Made by a program: the position numbers and the translations under genes. This document shows positions 9,390 to 21,496 of a stretch of DNA of 64,000 nucleotides, one piece after another. Numbering within the stretch: position 1 is the stretch's first letter; every line of letters starts with the position of its first letter. Origin of the DNA: Caballeronia choica. Lineage in GTDB: Bacteria; Pseudomonadota; Gammaproteobacteria; Burkholderiales; Burkholderiaceae. Under the pieces are notes generated by a model, which was not told the origin of the DNA, did not search any database, and saw nothing but the letters and a program-made list of their open reading frames with translations. Where the stretch lies: assembly GCF_001544535.1 (NCBI RefSeq), contig NZ_FCON02000026.1, positions 19,216 to 83,215 of the forward strand. Reading direction: 5' to 3'.

Positions 9390-9540
9390 CGGGGCCGATT
9401 GCGCCGATTGCACGCGCGCTTTGTAGGCAAGAACTCGGCGTCATGCCGCAAACGCGCTTGAAGTACCGCGCCAGATGACTCTGGTCGAAAAAGGCCAATT
9501 TCGCTGCCAGCACCGATCCCGGCATGCCCGTCCGGAATTG
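9390..9540 (-). pseudogene. Relic of an AraC-family regulator (second HTH only)
   Basis: On the minus strand the translation FFDQSHLARYFKRVCGMTPS is recognisable as the second helix-turn-helix of AraC-family proteins (family pattern F.DQSHL.R.FKR..G.TP). It is preceded by a short degenerate segment (about 9541-9626, another frame) and lacks the ligand domain and the first HTH. It lies in the tail-to-tail gap behind the LysR gene. No intact start or frame is left, so I treat it as a decayed gene. Confidence 0.6.
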
Positions 9541-9991
9541 AGCCGCGTGCTACCCAGGTAGTTCAATGCGGTCGGAAACGCTTCCACCAGCGAAGCCGGC
9601 CCCGTGATATCGACATCGCATCCCAAACCGTCTGAATCTGTGTGTCAGCGCTCCCCACAACCGTCAGAATTGTGCCGCTGGCGATCCTTGCGTTGTTGGC
9701 TGCCAGGCCTCGTACAGCGCAGATACGCATCGTACGCAACTCGTCAGCGACATGCGCGTGGAATGATGCGGCGTCCGCATAAATTCAGCGGTGATCTGAT
9801 GTAACGATTCCACTTCAGGGAACAGTTACGACGTCAACCAGTTTGCGCGCGACCAAGCCCAATGTCTGATCTGCCGCATCCGTAGAAATCACCATGCCGC
9901 CACATACTGTGCTCATCGGGAGGTCCCGGCTGCCGAAACCACTATCCGCAACCAACGGCTTGGCATAATCGGCCATTGCGGACGTTCGATG
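9541..9991. other. Intergenic stretch without a recognisable gene
   Basis: About 450 bases between the AraC relic and the sugar-importer operon. Short open frames exist but none shows a family motif, a ribosome binding site or codon bias. The first 85 bases may be the upstream part of the AraC relic. Confidence 0.5.
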
Positions 9992-10006
9992 GGGGTTCTT
10001 CGGTCG

Positions 10007-11548
<1,542 letters not shown>

Positions 11549-11572
11549 GGCGGCACTCGTTGCAAGGAAGAC

Positions 11573-11602
11573 GCGGGACGGCCTTATTGAACTCCGTCCC
11601 GC
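11573..11602 (-). promoter_or_regulatory. Stem-loop between binding-protein and ATPase genes
   Basis: GCGGGACGG (11573-11581) and CCGTCCCGC (11594-11602) form a perfect 9-bp stem with a 12-nt loop. It lies just after the stop of the binding-protein gene and has no U-tract. Such hairpins typically protect the binding-protein mRNA and lower expression of the next gene. Confidence 0.6.
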
Positions 11603-11609
11603 GCGGGGG

Positions 11610-12560
11610 TTACTTGCCGGCCGTGAACTTGTCGACGTTCGACGAATTTACGATGTCCACGCCGGTATCCGTGACCGGTGGCACCTTCTCGCCCTTCAGA
11701 ATCTTGTTCAACTGGGCGACGGATTCCGAGCCCATTTTCGTCGGCCGCTGACCGATGAGCGTCGTCGCATAGCCGTCTTTCAGGAGCTTGATCTGCGTGG
11801 GAAGGGTGTCGAATGAAACGATCACGAACTTGCCGCCCTTGAGGTCCGCCGCCTTGTTCTTCAGCGCGCGCATGTAGGCTTCCGGCGCGAACATCGGCCA
11901 TCCGCCCGCGAAGAAAATGCCGTCGATATTGGGATTCTTGGCGAGGATGTCCTGGATCAGCTGCACCGCGGTGCTCGAATCGTCATTGCAGGGAAAAGGC
12001 GATCCGGATACTTCCTTGAAGTTGCCGCCGAGCTTCGACTTGAAGCCCTTGATGCGATCGTTGAGGTTGGCCGCCGACAGGCCGCCCGTGATCACAGCAT
12101 AGTTCCCGCCTTTCGGAAGCGCCTTGGCAAATGCCTCGCCGCCGGACTCGCCCCCCGCTTCGTTGTTGGTGCCGATGAAGGCGACACGCTTCGTCTTCGG
12201 TGCGTCGGAGTCGAAGGTCACGACCGGGATGTTCTTCGCCATCGCTGCGCTGATGACGCCGCTGATCGAATCCGGATTGTTCGGCGCTATCGCGATGCCC
12301 GCGACCTTCTTGGTGATGAGGTCGCGCACGATGCGGCCCTGTTCAGCGTCGTCGAGCTGGGCCGGGCCGGTGAAGAGACACTCCGCGCCGATTTTCGCGG
12401 CCTCTTCCTTGCAGCCTTTCTCCGCGTCGGCATAGAACGGTACGCCGAGCGCCTTCGGAACGACGGCGAACACTTTTTTATCGGCGGCCTGTGCGTGGGG
12501 AGCCACCCCAAGTCCGAACAGAACAGCGGCGGTCACGGCGCCGAGCAGGATGCGTGTCAT
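11610..12560 (-). CDS. Sugar ABC transporter periplasmic binding protein, RbsB-like (importer 1)
   Basis: A 316-residue protein with a signal peptide (MTRILLGAVTAAVLFGLGVA, cleavage after AQAAD region) and a Peripla_BP_4 fold: VFAVVPKALGVPFYADAEKG at the N-terminus, then IAIAPNNPDSISGVI and VVTFDSDAPKTKRVAFIGTN near the middle. The start is supported by a GGAG site 6 bases before ATG 12560. It binds a simple sugar or polyol in the periplasm for the permease encoded just upstream. The ligand is not predictable from the sequence. Confidence 0.9.
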   Translation of the reverse strand: MTRILLGAVTAAVLFGLGVAPHAQAADKKVFAVVPKALGVPFYADAEKGCKEEAAKIGAECLFTGPAQLDDAEQGRIVRDLITKKVAGIAIAPNNPDSISGVISAAMAKNIPVVTFDSDAPKTKRVAFIGTNNEAGGESGGEAFAKALPKGGNYAVITGGLSAANLNDRIKGFKSKLGGNFKEVSGSPFPCNDDSSTAVQLIQDILAKNPNIDGIFFAGGWPMFAPEAYMRALKNKAADLKGGKFVIVSFDTLPTQIKLLKDGYATTLIGQRPTKMGSESVAQLNKILKGEKVPPVTDTGVDIVNSSNVDKFTAGK

Positions 12561-12594
12561 TGTTTTCTCCAAAGGGTCGTTATGGGCAGAACAC

Positions 12595-13596
12595 TCAGCG
12601 ACGTCGCCAGACGCCCTTTCTGAGCTGGTCGATGAATACGGCAAGGACGATCACGGAACCGACGAAGACTCCTTGCCAATAGGCGTCGGTGCCGAGCAGG
12701 ACGAGACCGTTGCGAAGCACTTCAAGGATCACCGTGCCGATGAACACGCCGATCACGGTGCCCTCGCCGCCGCTAAGCGCGGTGCCGCCGATGACGGCCG
12801 CCGCGATCACGCTCAGTTCCTTGCCGAGCCCCTGGTTCGAGATCGCGGACGAGAGATAGCTGACCTCGATGATGCCGGCGAGCCCGGCAAGGACCGAAGA
12901 CATCACATAGACGCTCATCTTCAGCCGGTCGACGTTGAGGCCGGTGAGCATCGCGGCGCGCTCGTTGCCGCCGACCGCATAGAGCTGGCGGCCGAAGACG
13001 CTGCGCTTCAACACGATCGCGGCGATGATCGACAACGCCACGAAGATCAGGAAAGGCACCGGCAGCCCGATAAAATCACCGCCGCCGAGCGCGAAAAAGG
13101 CGTCGCCGTCGGGGCGGAACCCGTCGATTGCCTTGCCGCGGGTGATGATGAGCGCGAGCGCGCGCGCGATGCTCATGGTCGCGAGCGTCGGCACGAAGGG
13201 CAGCATGCGCAGCTTGGTCACGCAGAAGCCGTTAAAGAGGCCAACGGATGCCGCGATCAGAAGCGTGAGCGCGCAGGCGGGCACGACGCCCATGCCCGCA
13301 TGCATCATCGCGGCTGATGCGACTGCTGCAAGTCCCCATACGCTGCCCACCGACAGGTCGATCCCGCCGGTGATCATCACCGCGGCCTGGCCGAGCACCA
13401 CGATCCCGATGAACGCGAGGTTGCGCGCGTCGTTGAGCAGGTTGTCGACGCTCGCGAAGTCGGGCGCAAAGATCGACAGCGCAATGACCATGATCAGAAG
13501 CGCACCGATGATGCCCGTCTCCCGCGACCGCAGGAGATTCCCGGCGAATCCGGGCCGGGGTTTCGTGCCCGTAGTTGCCGCAGTGGACTTGCTCAT
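12595..13596 (-). CDS. Sugar ABC transporter permease, RbsC-like (importer 1)
   Basis: A 333-residue membrane protein with about ten hydrophobic helices and the BPD_transp_2 hallmark AVMITGGIDLSVGSVWGLAAV near residue 80, plus VIGGTALSGGEGTVIGVFIG near the C-terminus. The start at ATG 13596 (MSKSTAATTG) is placed just inside the gap after the importer-2 binding-protein gene. It forms the channel that works with the RbsA-like ATPase at 10007-11548. Confidence 0.9.
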   Translation of the reverse strand: MSKSTAATTGTKPRPGFAGNLLRSRETGIIGALLIMVIALSIFAPDFASVDNLLNDARNLAFIGIVVLGQAAVMITGGIDLSVGSVWGLAAVASAAMMHAGMGVVPACALTLLIAASVGLFNGFCVTKLRMLPFVPTLATMSIARALALIITRGKAIDGFRPDGDAFFALGGGDFIGLPVPFLIFVALSIIAAIVLKRSVFGRQLYAVGGNERAAMLTGLNVDRLKMSVYVMSSVLAGLAGIIEVSYLSSAISNQGLGKELSVIAAAVIGGTALSGGEGTVIGVFIGTVILEVLRNGLVLLGTDAYWQGVFVGSVIVLAVFIDQLRKGVWRRR

Positions 13597-13629
13597 GTTT
13601 GTACGCCTTGTGTGCTGGTATTGCTGAGC

Positions 13630-13657
13630 GTTACCGGAAGCAGACGCTGCCGGCAAC
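13630..13657 (-). promoter_or_regulatory. Stem-loop after the importer-2 binding-protein gene
   Basis: GTTACCGG (13630-13637) pairs with CCGGCAAC (13650-13657) with one G-U type mismatch. Like the hairpin at 11573-11602 it sits directly after a binding-protein gene and lacks a U-tract. Confidence 0.4.
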
Positions 13658-13681
13658 GCGCTCTCTTGCAGTCCCGCCGAA

Positions 13682-14659
13682 CTAGAACTTCTCCTTCCCA
13701 TAGAGTGTTTTCGCGTTGGCCTGATCGATGCGCTGGGTCGGCACGATGACGCTGCGCGGAACCTCGGTCGCACAGTCGATCAGGATTTTCTTGGCCAGTT
13801 CGAGCGCCTGAGCGGCGCCCGTCGGATAGGTGAACGTAGCGGCCCACTGACCGTCCGCGACCGCGCGGATACCGCCTGACGGTCCCGGCAGCCCGTCGGT
13901 GCCGATAATCTTCACCTGCCCCGTCTTGCCCGCCTGCTTGGCCGCGATGTAAGCACCTGCCGCCGCGAGATCGTTGCTGGTATAGACGAGCTTGATGTCG
14001 GGGTGCGCCTGCAGCATCGCCGAGAACACCGTGACGGCCTGGTCCTCCATCCAGTTGACCGGCTGCACGGCGACAAGCTTTATCTTCGGATTGCTGGCGA
14101 TGCCCGCCTTGAACCCTTCGAGCCGTTCGATCGCGGGCGAAGAACTCGGCAGCCCTTCCAGCACGGCTGCCTCGCCGCCTTCGGGGAGCAGCGTCTTCGC
14201 GGCCCATTCGCCTGCTTCCTTCGCGATCGCCCGGTTGTCGCCGCCGACGAAGGCCGTGTAGTTTTCCCCTGTCGTCTTGCGGTCGAGTTCGATCACCGGG
14301 ACGCCTGCCTTGTAGACCGCCGACACGGACGGCGTGAGCGGCGCCGCCTCGAACGGAGAGATCATCAGCAGGTCGACGCGTTGCGTCATGAAGTTCTCGA
14401 CTTGCGAGACCTGCGTGTTCACGCTCGCCTGCCCGTCCGCGATGACGAGCTTGAACTTCGGATAGTTCTTCACGAGGCGTTCGAGCTCGTGATTGACGTG
14501 CTCGCGGTATGGCTCCTTGAAATTCGCCTGGCTGAAGCCGATCACGTAGTCGTTATTCGGCCCGCACTCTTTCGCTAGCGGCTTGCCGCCCGCCGCCCAC
14601 GCACCAGAGGCGAGCGCGACGCCGGCAACGAGCAGGGTCGCTTTCGGAAGATTTTTCAT
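13682..14659 (-). CDS. Sugar ABC transporter periplasmic binding protein (importer 2)
   Basis: A 325-residue binding protein with an N-terminal signal peptide (MKNLPKATLLVAGVALASGAWA) and a Peripla_BP_4 fold (VIGFSQANFKEPYREHVNHE, DLLMISPFEAAPLTPSV, VPVIELDRKTTGENYTAFVG). The NFKEPYR pattern is seen in the branch of the family annotated as simple-sugar or polyol binders. It lies between its permease gene and the importer-1 genes in one long transcript. Sequence identity with the other binding protein is low, so the two probably bind different ligands. Confidence 0.88.
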   Translation of the reverse strand: MKNLPKATLLVAGVALASGAWAAGGKPLAKECGPNNDYVIGFSQANFKEPYREHVNHELERLVKNYPKFKLVIADGQASVNTQVSQVENFMTQRVDLLMISPFEAAPLTPSVSAVYKAGVPVIELDRKTTGENYTAFVGGDNRAIAKEAGEWAAKTLLPEGGEAAVLEGLPSSSPAIERLEGFKAGIASNPKIKLVAVQPVNWMEDQAVTVFSAMLQAHPDIKLVYTSNDLAAAGAYIAAKQAGKTGQVKIIGTDGLPGPSGGIRAVADGQWAATFTYPTGAAQALELAKKILIDCATEVPRSVIVPTQRIDQANAKTLYGKEKF

Positions 14660-14716
14660 TTGCCTGTCTCCTTTTCGTTTTGCATGCGTCGCGCGCCCCG
14701 AGTTGCGCGCGAGGGT

Positions 14717-15751
14717 TCACCGCTTCGCGCCGCCGCGTCCCACGACGTAGGTCTGCAAGGCCGCGGCGATCACGATGATCGCGCCGGTCGCGAGCAGTTG
14801 CATCGCGGCGCTGACGTCGTTGAGTTGCAGGATGTTGGCGAGTGCGCCGAGCATGACCGCGCCCGCAATGGTGCCCACCATCGAACCGGCGCCGCCGAAC
14901 AGGTCCGTGCCGCCGATCACGACCGCGGCGATCGCGTTGAGCTCGTAGCCGGTGCCGTCGTTGGGGCTGCCGAACGAGAACTGCCCCGCGTGAACGATGC
15001 CTGCGATCGCGGAGGCGAACCCCGTCAGCGCGTAGACCGAGATCTTGATCGCGTTGACCGGAATGCCGGACAGCCGCGCCGCCTTCTCGTTGCCGCCGAC
15101 GGCGACCACGTAGCGTCCGTAGCGCGTGTTGTTGAGGAGGAATGCGGCAGCGACCGCGAGCACGACGAAGACGAGCGTCGCGACGGGAAAAACGCCGCCG
15201 ATCCGCTCGCCGAGCACGCCGAACGCCGGTGGCGCGCTGCCAGGCCCGGTGCCGTAGTTGATGTTGATGAACGCATTGTTCGACGCAATCAGCGACAAGC
15301 CTCGCGCCGCCTGAAGCCCGGCCAGCGTGACGATGAAGGCCTGGATGCGCAGGCGGGCCGAGATCAGTCCCTGGACCGCGCCGAAGATCACGCCGGTCGC
15401 GATGACGAGGGACAAGGTGCTCCACAGTCCCCATCCTTCGTTGACCAGCAGCGTCGCGGTCAGCACCGAGCAAAGGCCCAGCACGGCGCCGACCGACAGA
15501 TCGATACCGGCCGCGATGATGACGAAGGTCATGCCGAGCGCGAGGATGCCGGTTTCGGAGATCGAGCGGATGATGTTGGCGACGTTGTCGGCGCCGAGAA
15601 AAAGGATGTGTCCATGCCGGCGCGGCGAAAAGACGATGCCCGCCACGACCACCAGAATGAGCCCAAGCAGGCTCTGGAAACGCACCAGCCAGGCGAGCAG
15701 GCTGCGCGGACTTTCGACGGCCTTGGCGGTGGAAGTCGGCGTCGTGCTCAT
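14717..15751 (-). CDS. Sugar ABC transporter permease (importer 2)
   Basis: A 344-residue BPD_transp_2 permease. The conserved loop is GMTFVIIAAGIDLSVGAVLG near residue 75, and AVVIGGTDLFGGAGSMVGTI follows near residue 270. The start at ATG 15751 overlaps the stop of the ATPase gene as ATGA, so translation is coupled. It pairs with the ATPase at 15748-17268 and the binding protein at 13682-14659. Confidence 0.9.
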   Translation of the reverse strand: MSTTPTSTAKAVESPRSLLAWLVRFQSLLGLILVVVAGIVFSPRRHGHILFLGADNVANIIRSISETGILALGMTFVIIAAGIDLSVGAVLGLCSVLTATLLVNEGWGLWSTLSLVIATGVIFGAVQGLISARLRIQAFIVTLAGLQAARGLSLIASNNAFININYGTGPGSAPPAFGVLGERIGGVFPVATLVFVVLAVAAAFLLNNTRYGRYVVAVGGNEKAARLSGIPVNAIKISVYALTGFASAIAGIVHAGQFSFGSPNDGTGYELNAIAAVVIGGTDLFGGAGSMVGTIAGAVMLGALANILQLNDVSAAMQLLATGAIIVIAAALQTYVVGRGGAKR

Positions 15752-17268
15752 GCGGCGATCCCCTCGCCTTCGCTGATGCGCCGCACGGCTTCCTCGGCCG
15801 GATTCGGGCCGAATTCGTGGATCGTGCATCCGGCGTGCATCACGACGATCCGGTCGCACAGTCCGATGAGCTCGGGCAGTTCAGAGGACGCGACGAGCAC
15901 ACCCAGGCCGTCTTTCGCGAGGCCGCGCAGACGCCGGTAAATCTCAGCCTTGGCACCGACGTCCACGCCGCGCGTCGGTTCGTCGAGCAGAAGCAGGCCG
16001 GGGTCGTTCATGAGTTCCTTCGCAAAGACGACCTTCTGCTGGTTGCCGCCCGACAGGTTCACGACCTTGGCGCCGGGGAGCCGCGGGCGCACGTCGTAGT
16101 CGTTCAGTGCGCGCGTCACGTGGCGCTTCTCGAGTGCGCGCGACACGAGACCGAATGGCGTGACGCGCTTGAGCGTCGACATGAGGACGTTCTGCCCGAC
16201 CGTGTGATTGAGGATGAGACCGGTGCCGCGCCGGTCGTCGGTAACGTAGGCGATTCCCGCGCGCCGCGCCGCCGCAATGTCGCCCAGGACCGTCGGCTTG
16301 CCGCGCACTTCGACGAGGCCGCGCCAGCGTCCGCTCGTGCCGAAGCCGTACAGGGTCGAGAGCAGTTCCGTGCGCCCAACGCCCATCAGGCCGGCGAGGC
16401 CGACGATCTCGCCTTCGTGCACCGTCAGCGTGACGTCGCGCGGGGCCTGCCAGCCGACGCGCGCGATGTCGGGATCGAATGCGGCGTGTTCAAGCCGCAG
16501 GATCGGCGCGCCGATGTTCTCGGCGCGCGGCGGAAAGAGGTCGGAAAACGGACGCCCGACGAGCAACTGGACGAGCGTGGCCTGCGGCGCGTCGGGGGCC
16601 GTGGTCCCGACGACGGCGCCGTCGCGCATCACGGTCACCCGGTGCGCGATGCGCGTGACTTCTTCGAGCCGGTGCGAGATGTAGACGATCCCCACACCGC
16701 GCCCGGAAAGCTCCTTCACGACCGTGAAGAGATGATCCGCCTCGACGGCCGAGAGCGCCGCGGTGGGCTCATCCATGATCAGGATGCGCGCCCTGGCCGA
16801 CAACGCCTTGGCGATCGCGACGAGCTGACGCTCGCCCATGCGAAGACTCGCGACCGACAGACTCGCATCGAGCGAGACGCCCGCGCGCGCCAGCAGGTCC
16901 TGCGCATGGCGCCGCATGTCGGCGGCCGCGAGCACGCCTTTGCTGGTGATCTCGTTGCCGAGGAACAGATTGCCCGCGATATCGAGGCCCGGCACGAGGT
17001 CGAGTTCCTGCGGGATCATCACGATGCCCGCGGCGTGGGCCTCTCGAGGGCTCGCGAAACTCACGGGACGACCATCGAGCGTGATGGTCCCTGCGTCGGG
17101 CAGGACGGCGCCCGACAACACCCCCATCAGCGTCGATTTGCCCGCACCGTTTTCGCCGAGCAGGACATGCACCTCGCCCGCCGCGAGATCGAAGTCGACG
17201 CCCCTCAGCGCATGGACACCGCCAAAGCGCTTCTGGATGCCGCGCAGTTCCAGCAGCAGCGCAGTCAT
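15748..17268 (-). CDS. Sugar ABC transporter ATP-binding protein (importer 2)
   Basis: A 506-residue duplicated sugar-importer ATPase: Walker A GENGAGKST and Walker B ILIMDEPTAALS in the first half, NLSGGNQQKVVFAKELM and LLLLDEPTRGVDVG in the second. It is the first full-length gene of the six-gene importer run. Its own ribosome binding site is weak, but a 13-codon leader ORF with a good site ends in an ATGA overlap with this start (17265-17268). The divergent LacI gene and a tandem operator lie upstream. Confidence 0.92.
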   Translation of the reverse strand: MTALLLELRGIQKRFGGVHALRGVDFDLAAGEVHVLLGENGAGKSTLMGVLSGAVLPDAGTITLDGRPVSFASPREAHAAGIVMIPQELDLVPGLDIAGNLFLGNEITSKGVLAAADMRRHAQDLLARAGVSLDASLSVASLRMGERQLVAIAKALSARARILIMDEPTAALSAVEADHLFTVVKELSGRGVGIVYISHRLEEVTRIAHRVTVMRDGAVVGTTAPDAPQATLVQLLVGRPFSDLFPPRAENIGAPILRLEHAAFDPDIARVGWQAPRDVTLTVHEGEIVGLAGLMGVGRTELLSTLYGFGTSGRWRGLVEVRGKPTVLGDIAAARRAGIAYVTDDRRGTGLILNHTVGQNVLMSTLKRVTPFGLVSRALEKRHVTRALNDYDVRPRLPGAKVVNLSGGNQQKVVFAKELMNDPGLLLLDEPTRGVDVGAKAEIYRRLRGLAKDGLGVLVASSELPELIGLCDRIVVMHAGCTIHEFGPNPAEEAVRRISEGEGIAA

Positions 17269-17306
17269 AGCGCGACTGACCTAGCCCGCCGGGTGTGCGC
17301 TTCCAT
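17265..17306 (-). CDS. 13-codon leader ORF coupled to the importer-2 ATPase gene
   Basis: ATG at 17306 is preceded by GGGAGAAGAC, a better ribosome binding site than the ATPase gene has. It encodes MEAHTRRARSVAL and its TGA overlaps the ATPase ATG. It has no recognised family and is more likely a translational coupler or leader peptide than a working protein. Confidence 0.45.
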   Translation of the reverse strand: MEAHTRRARSVAL

Positions 17307-17367
17307 GTCTTCTCCCGTATCAATGGGGATTCGTGTTCTTATCTGCCGCGAGTGAAGCTTAGGCACA

Positions 17368-17393
17368 GGCAAGCGCTTGCGCAAGCGCTTGCC
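17368..17393. promoter_or_regulatory. Tandem LacI-type operator in the divergent promoter
   Basis: GCAAGCGCTTGC occurs twice back to back, giving a perfect 26-bp palindrome with flanking GG/CC. The AAGCGCTT core matches the operator type of many LacI/PurR/GalR regulators. It lies between the importer operon and the LacI-family gene. On the minus strand TTGCGC (inside it), 17 bases and TAAGCT could be the -35 and -10 of the importer promoter, so binding would block transcription. Confidence 0.8.
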
Positions 17394-17526
17394 TTGGGTC
17401 GTTTACCCTCATATGCTGAAAGCGTCGAGGTTGGCAATGCGCACGCATGTAGTCATTCAAAACTGCTTACCAAAGGATTACAAATGTGTTCCAGTTACGC
17501 GTACTTCAGACCGTGGCGGGGACGCA

Positions 17527-18537
17527 GTGGCAACTATCGCTGATGTCGCGCGGCTCGCCGGGGTCGCGACCTCAACCGTTTCCCACGTCCTCAACCGGAC
17601 ACGGTTCGTCAGCGTCGACACGACCCGAGCGGTCCACGACGCCGTTCGCGCGCTTGGTTATACACCCAACACGGTGGCGCGAGCCTTGGCGCGATCGACC
17701 ACCAGTACGATCGGCCTTGCCATTTCGTCCACGAGAAATCGGTACTTTTCCGACGTCATCAACGCCATCGAGGAGGAATGCGCAAAGCTCGGAATGATGG
17801 TGCTGCTCGCGAACACGCAGGACGACCCCAAACGGGAACTCGAGATCGTGGCTGCGCTTCACAAGCGGCGGGTCGACGGGATCATCATCGCGCCATCTTG
17901 CGGTTGCAACAACAGCGCACTGACTTACCTGTGCGAACAACGTATCCCGTCGGTCATGGTCGACCGGCTCCCCGATGTCGACCTCGACGGCGTCGGAGTC
18001 GAGAACTGGCGGTCTCTCGCGACGATGGTGACCCACCTGATCGATCATGGACACGAGCGGATCGGCTTCCTCGCAGGTCAAGCCAACTTCACGACCGCGC
18101 TGGAGCGCGCAGAAGGGTTTCGCGACGGATTGCGCAGCCGCGGGCTTGCGGTCCACGAAGAACGGATTTCCATGGGCCACACCGACCTTGCCACCGCCAC
18201 CGATGCCGCGGCGCATCTGCTCACATCGGCCAACCCTGTGACCGCGTTGATCGGCGGCAATAACCTCACGACAATCGGCATCATGCTCGCGGCACGCCGA
18301 TGTGGCATGCACGTGTCGGCGGATGTCGCCGTAGCGGGCTTCGACGATTTCGATTGGGCCGACGCGTTCGAGCCGCGCCTGACTGCCATGGTTCAGCCGT
18401 GCCACGCGATAGGCTCCACGGCGGCGGCCTTACTCAATAGCCGAATGGATGGCACAACAGGAAAACCGGTGATAATTCGGCTGGATCCCACCTTCACAAT
18501 ACGCAATTCCTGCGGTTGCGAGGCAGCCTCCCAATAA
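17527..18537 (+). CDS. LacI-family transcriptional regulator of the sugar importers
   Basis: A LacI regulator of 336 residues from GTG 17527, which begins with ATIADVARLAGVATSTVSHVLN, the exact place where LacI N-terminal HTHs begin. In-frame starts further upstream (17377, 17437) fall inside or just after the operator and would add a non-family extension. The hinge region is at about residues 45-60, followed by a Peripla_BP-type sugar-sensing domain (VDGIIIAPSC, VMVDRLPDVD, VAGFDDFDWADAFEPRLT). It is divergent from the six-gene ABC run, so it probably represses that run and itself through the 17368-17393 operator. The inducer would be one of the transported sugars. Confidence 0.88.
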   Translation: MATIADVARLAGVATSTVSHVLNRTRFVSVDTTRAVHDAVRALGYTPNTVARALARSTTSTIGLAISSTRNRYFSDVINAIEEECAKLGMMVLLANTQDDPKRELEIVAALHKRRVDGIIIAPSCGCNNSALTYLCEQRIPSVMVDRLPDVDLDGVGVENWRSLATMVTHLIDHGHERIGFLAGQANFTTALERAEGFRDGLRSRGLAVHEERISMGHTDLATATDAAAHLLTSANPVTALIGGNNLTTIGIMLAARRCGMHVSADVAVAGFDDFDWADAFEPRLTAMVQPCHAIGSTAAALLNSRMDGTTGKPVIIRLDPTFTIRNSCGCEAASQ

Positions 18538-18699
18538 GATCGGTTCTGTCGCAGCTGCCGGCGGACCATGACAATTAGGTATAGCGTTCGGCTTGGAAGG
18601 TCGCTGCCGACGACTGCGGTTCAAAATCGACCGTGGACTCGCACCGTCGACCCTTCGAGGAGCAGCGCGGAGTGACAAGGACCTCTCGAACCATGTCGA

Positions 18700-18845
18700 A
18701 GGAAAATAGGTTGGGAGGCCGCGCTCAGGGCGGCTCGCCGGAAGGTGCCCCCGAAGCACGAGCCGTTGGTGGGCACGCTGACCGACGGCGCGCCCTACCC
18801 GCTTGGCACGCGTTGGGACGGCGAACACGTGGCGCGTGCTGATTA
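18700..18845 (+). pseudogene. N-terminal scrap of a glycogen debranching enzyme (GlgX-like)
   Basis: The frame ending at TAA 18843-18845 reads DGAPYPLGTRWDGEHVARAD. GAPYPLG.TWDG..VNFA is the start of the CBM48 domain of GlgX-type debranching enzymes, so this is a short degenerate piece of such a gene that stops after about 20 recognisable residues. It lies just upstream of the phosphoglucomutase gene and ahead of a glgC pseudogene, fitting a decayed glycogen operon. The boundaries upstream are vague. Confidence 0.55.
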
Positions 18846-20722
<1,877 letters not shown>

Positions 20723-20782
20723 CCGACCGAAACGCATCGAGCCGCGCACGCGTCCATCAGAGCGCCGAATCAGGAGATCGCT

Positions 20783-21496
20783 ATGAACAGAGTCGTCGAT
20801 AGTCTCGCCGCGCCCGCGAAGTCCGCAACAACACCATCGCCGTGGTCCTCGCCGGCGGGCGCGGCTCGCGCCTGTATCAGTTGACCGACCGCCGCGTGAA
20901 GCCCTCGGTCTACTTCGGCGGCAAAGTCCGCCTCGTCGATTTCCAACTGCGTGAACTTCGGCCTGCGCCGCAGCGCCGTGCTGTGCTGACGCAGTACAAG
21001 TCGCATTCGCTCCTTCGGCACCTGCAACGCGGCTGGAGCTTCCTGCGCGGCGAGATGAACGAGTTAGTCGACCTGCTGCCCGCGCAGCAGCGCGTCGGCG
21101 AGGAGCACTGGTATCGCGGCACCGCCGTCGCGATCTACCAGAACCTCGACATCATCCGATCGTACCGCCCCGAGTACGTACTGGTGCTGGCCGGCGATCA
21201 CATCCACAAGCAGGACTATTCGCTGGTGCTGCTCGACCACTTGCAGTCCCGCGCTGGCTGCACCGTCGGCTGCATCGAGGTGCCGCGCGCCGAGGCGACC
21301 GCCTTCGGCGTGATGGCGATCGACAAGTCGCGCAAGATCAGCGCTTCCGTCGAAAAACCAGCCGAGTGCCCGCGATGCCCGGCAACGACGACGCGTCGCT
21401 CGCGTGCATGGGCATCTACGTGTTCGACGCGTAGTATCTGCATCACCTGCTCGAGGGAGCCCTGAAGAGTCCCGACTTCGGCAAGGACGTCATCCC
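20783..21496 (+). pseudogene. glgC: Truncated, frameshifted glucose-1-phosphate adenylyltransferase (glgC)
   Basis: The start is intact (CAGGAG site, ATG 20783, [14 protein letters not shown]) but a frameshift follows within 20 codons. The next frame carries [60 protein letters not shown] and [14 protein letters not shown], all clear GlgC sequence. A second shift near 21370 leads to MGIYVFDA followed by an in-frame TAG, then SPDFGKDVIP. The gene ends there, at the GGGG of an inverted-repeat element, so the C-terminal half is missing. Several residues usually conserved (for example in the first glucan-binding region) are also changed, consistent with decay. Confidence 0.85.

Noticed and set aside
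17377-17526. Longer N-terminus of the LacI regulator
   Set aside because: It would place the start inside the operator and add 50 residues not found before LacI-type HTHs.
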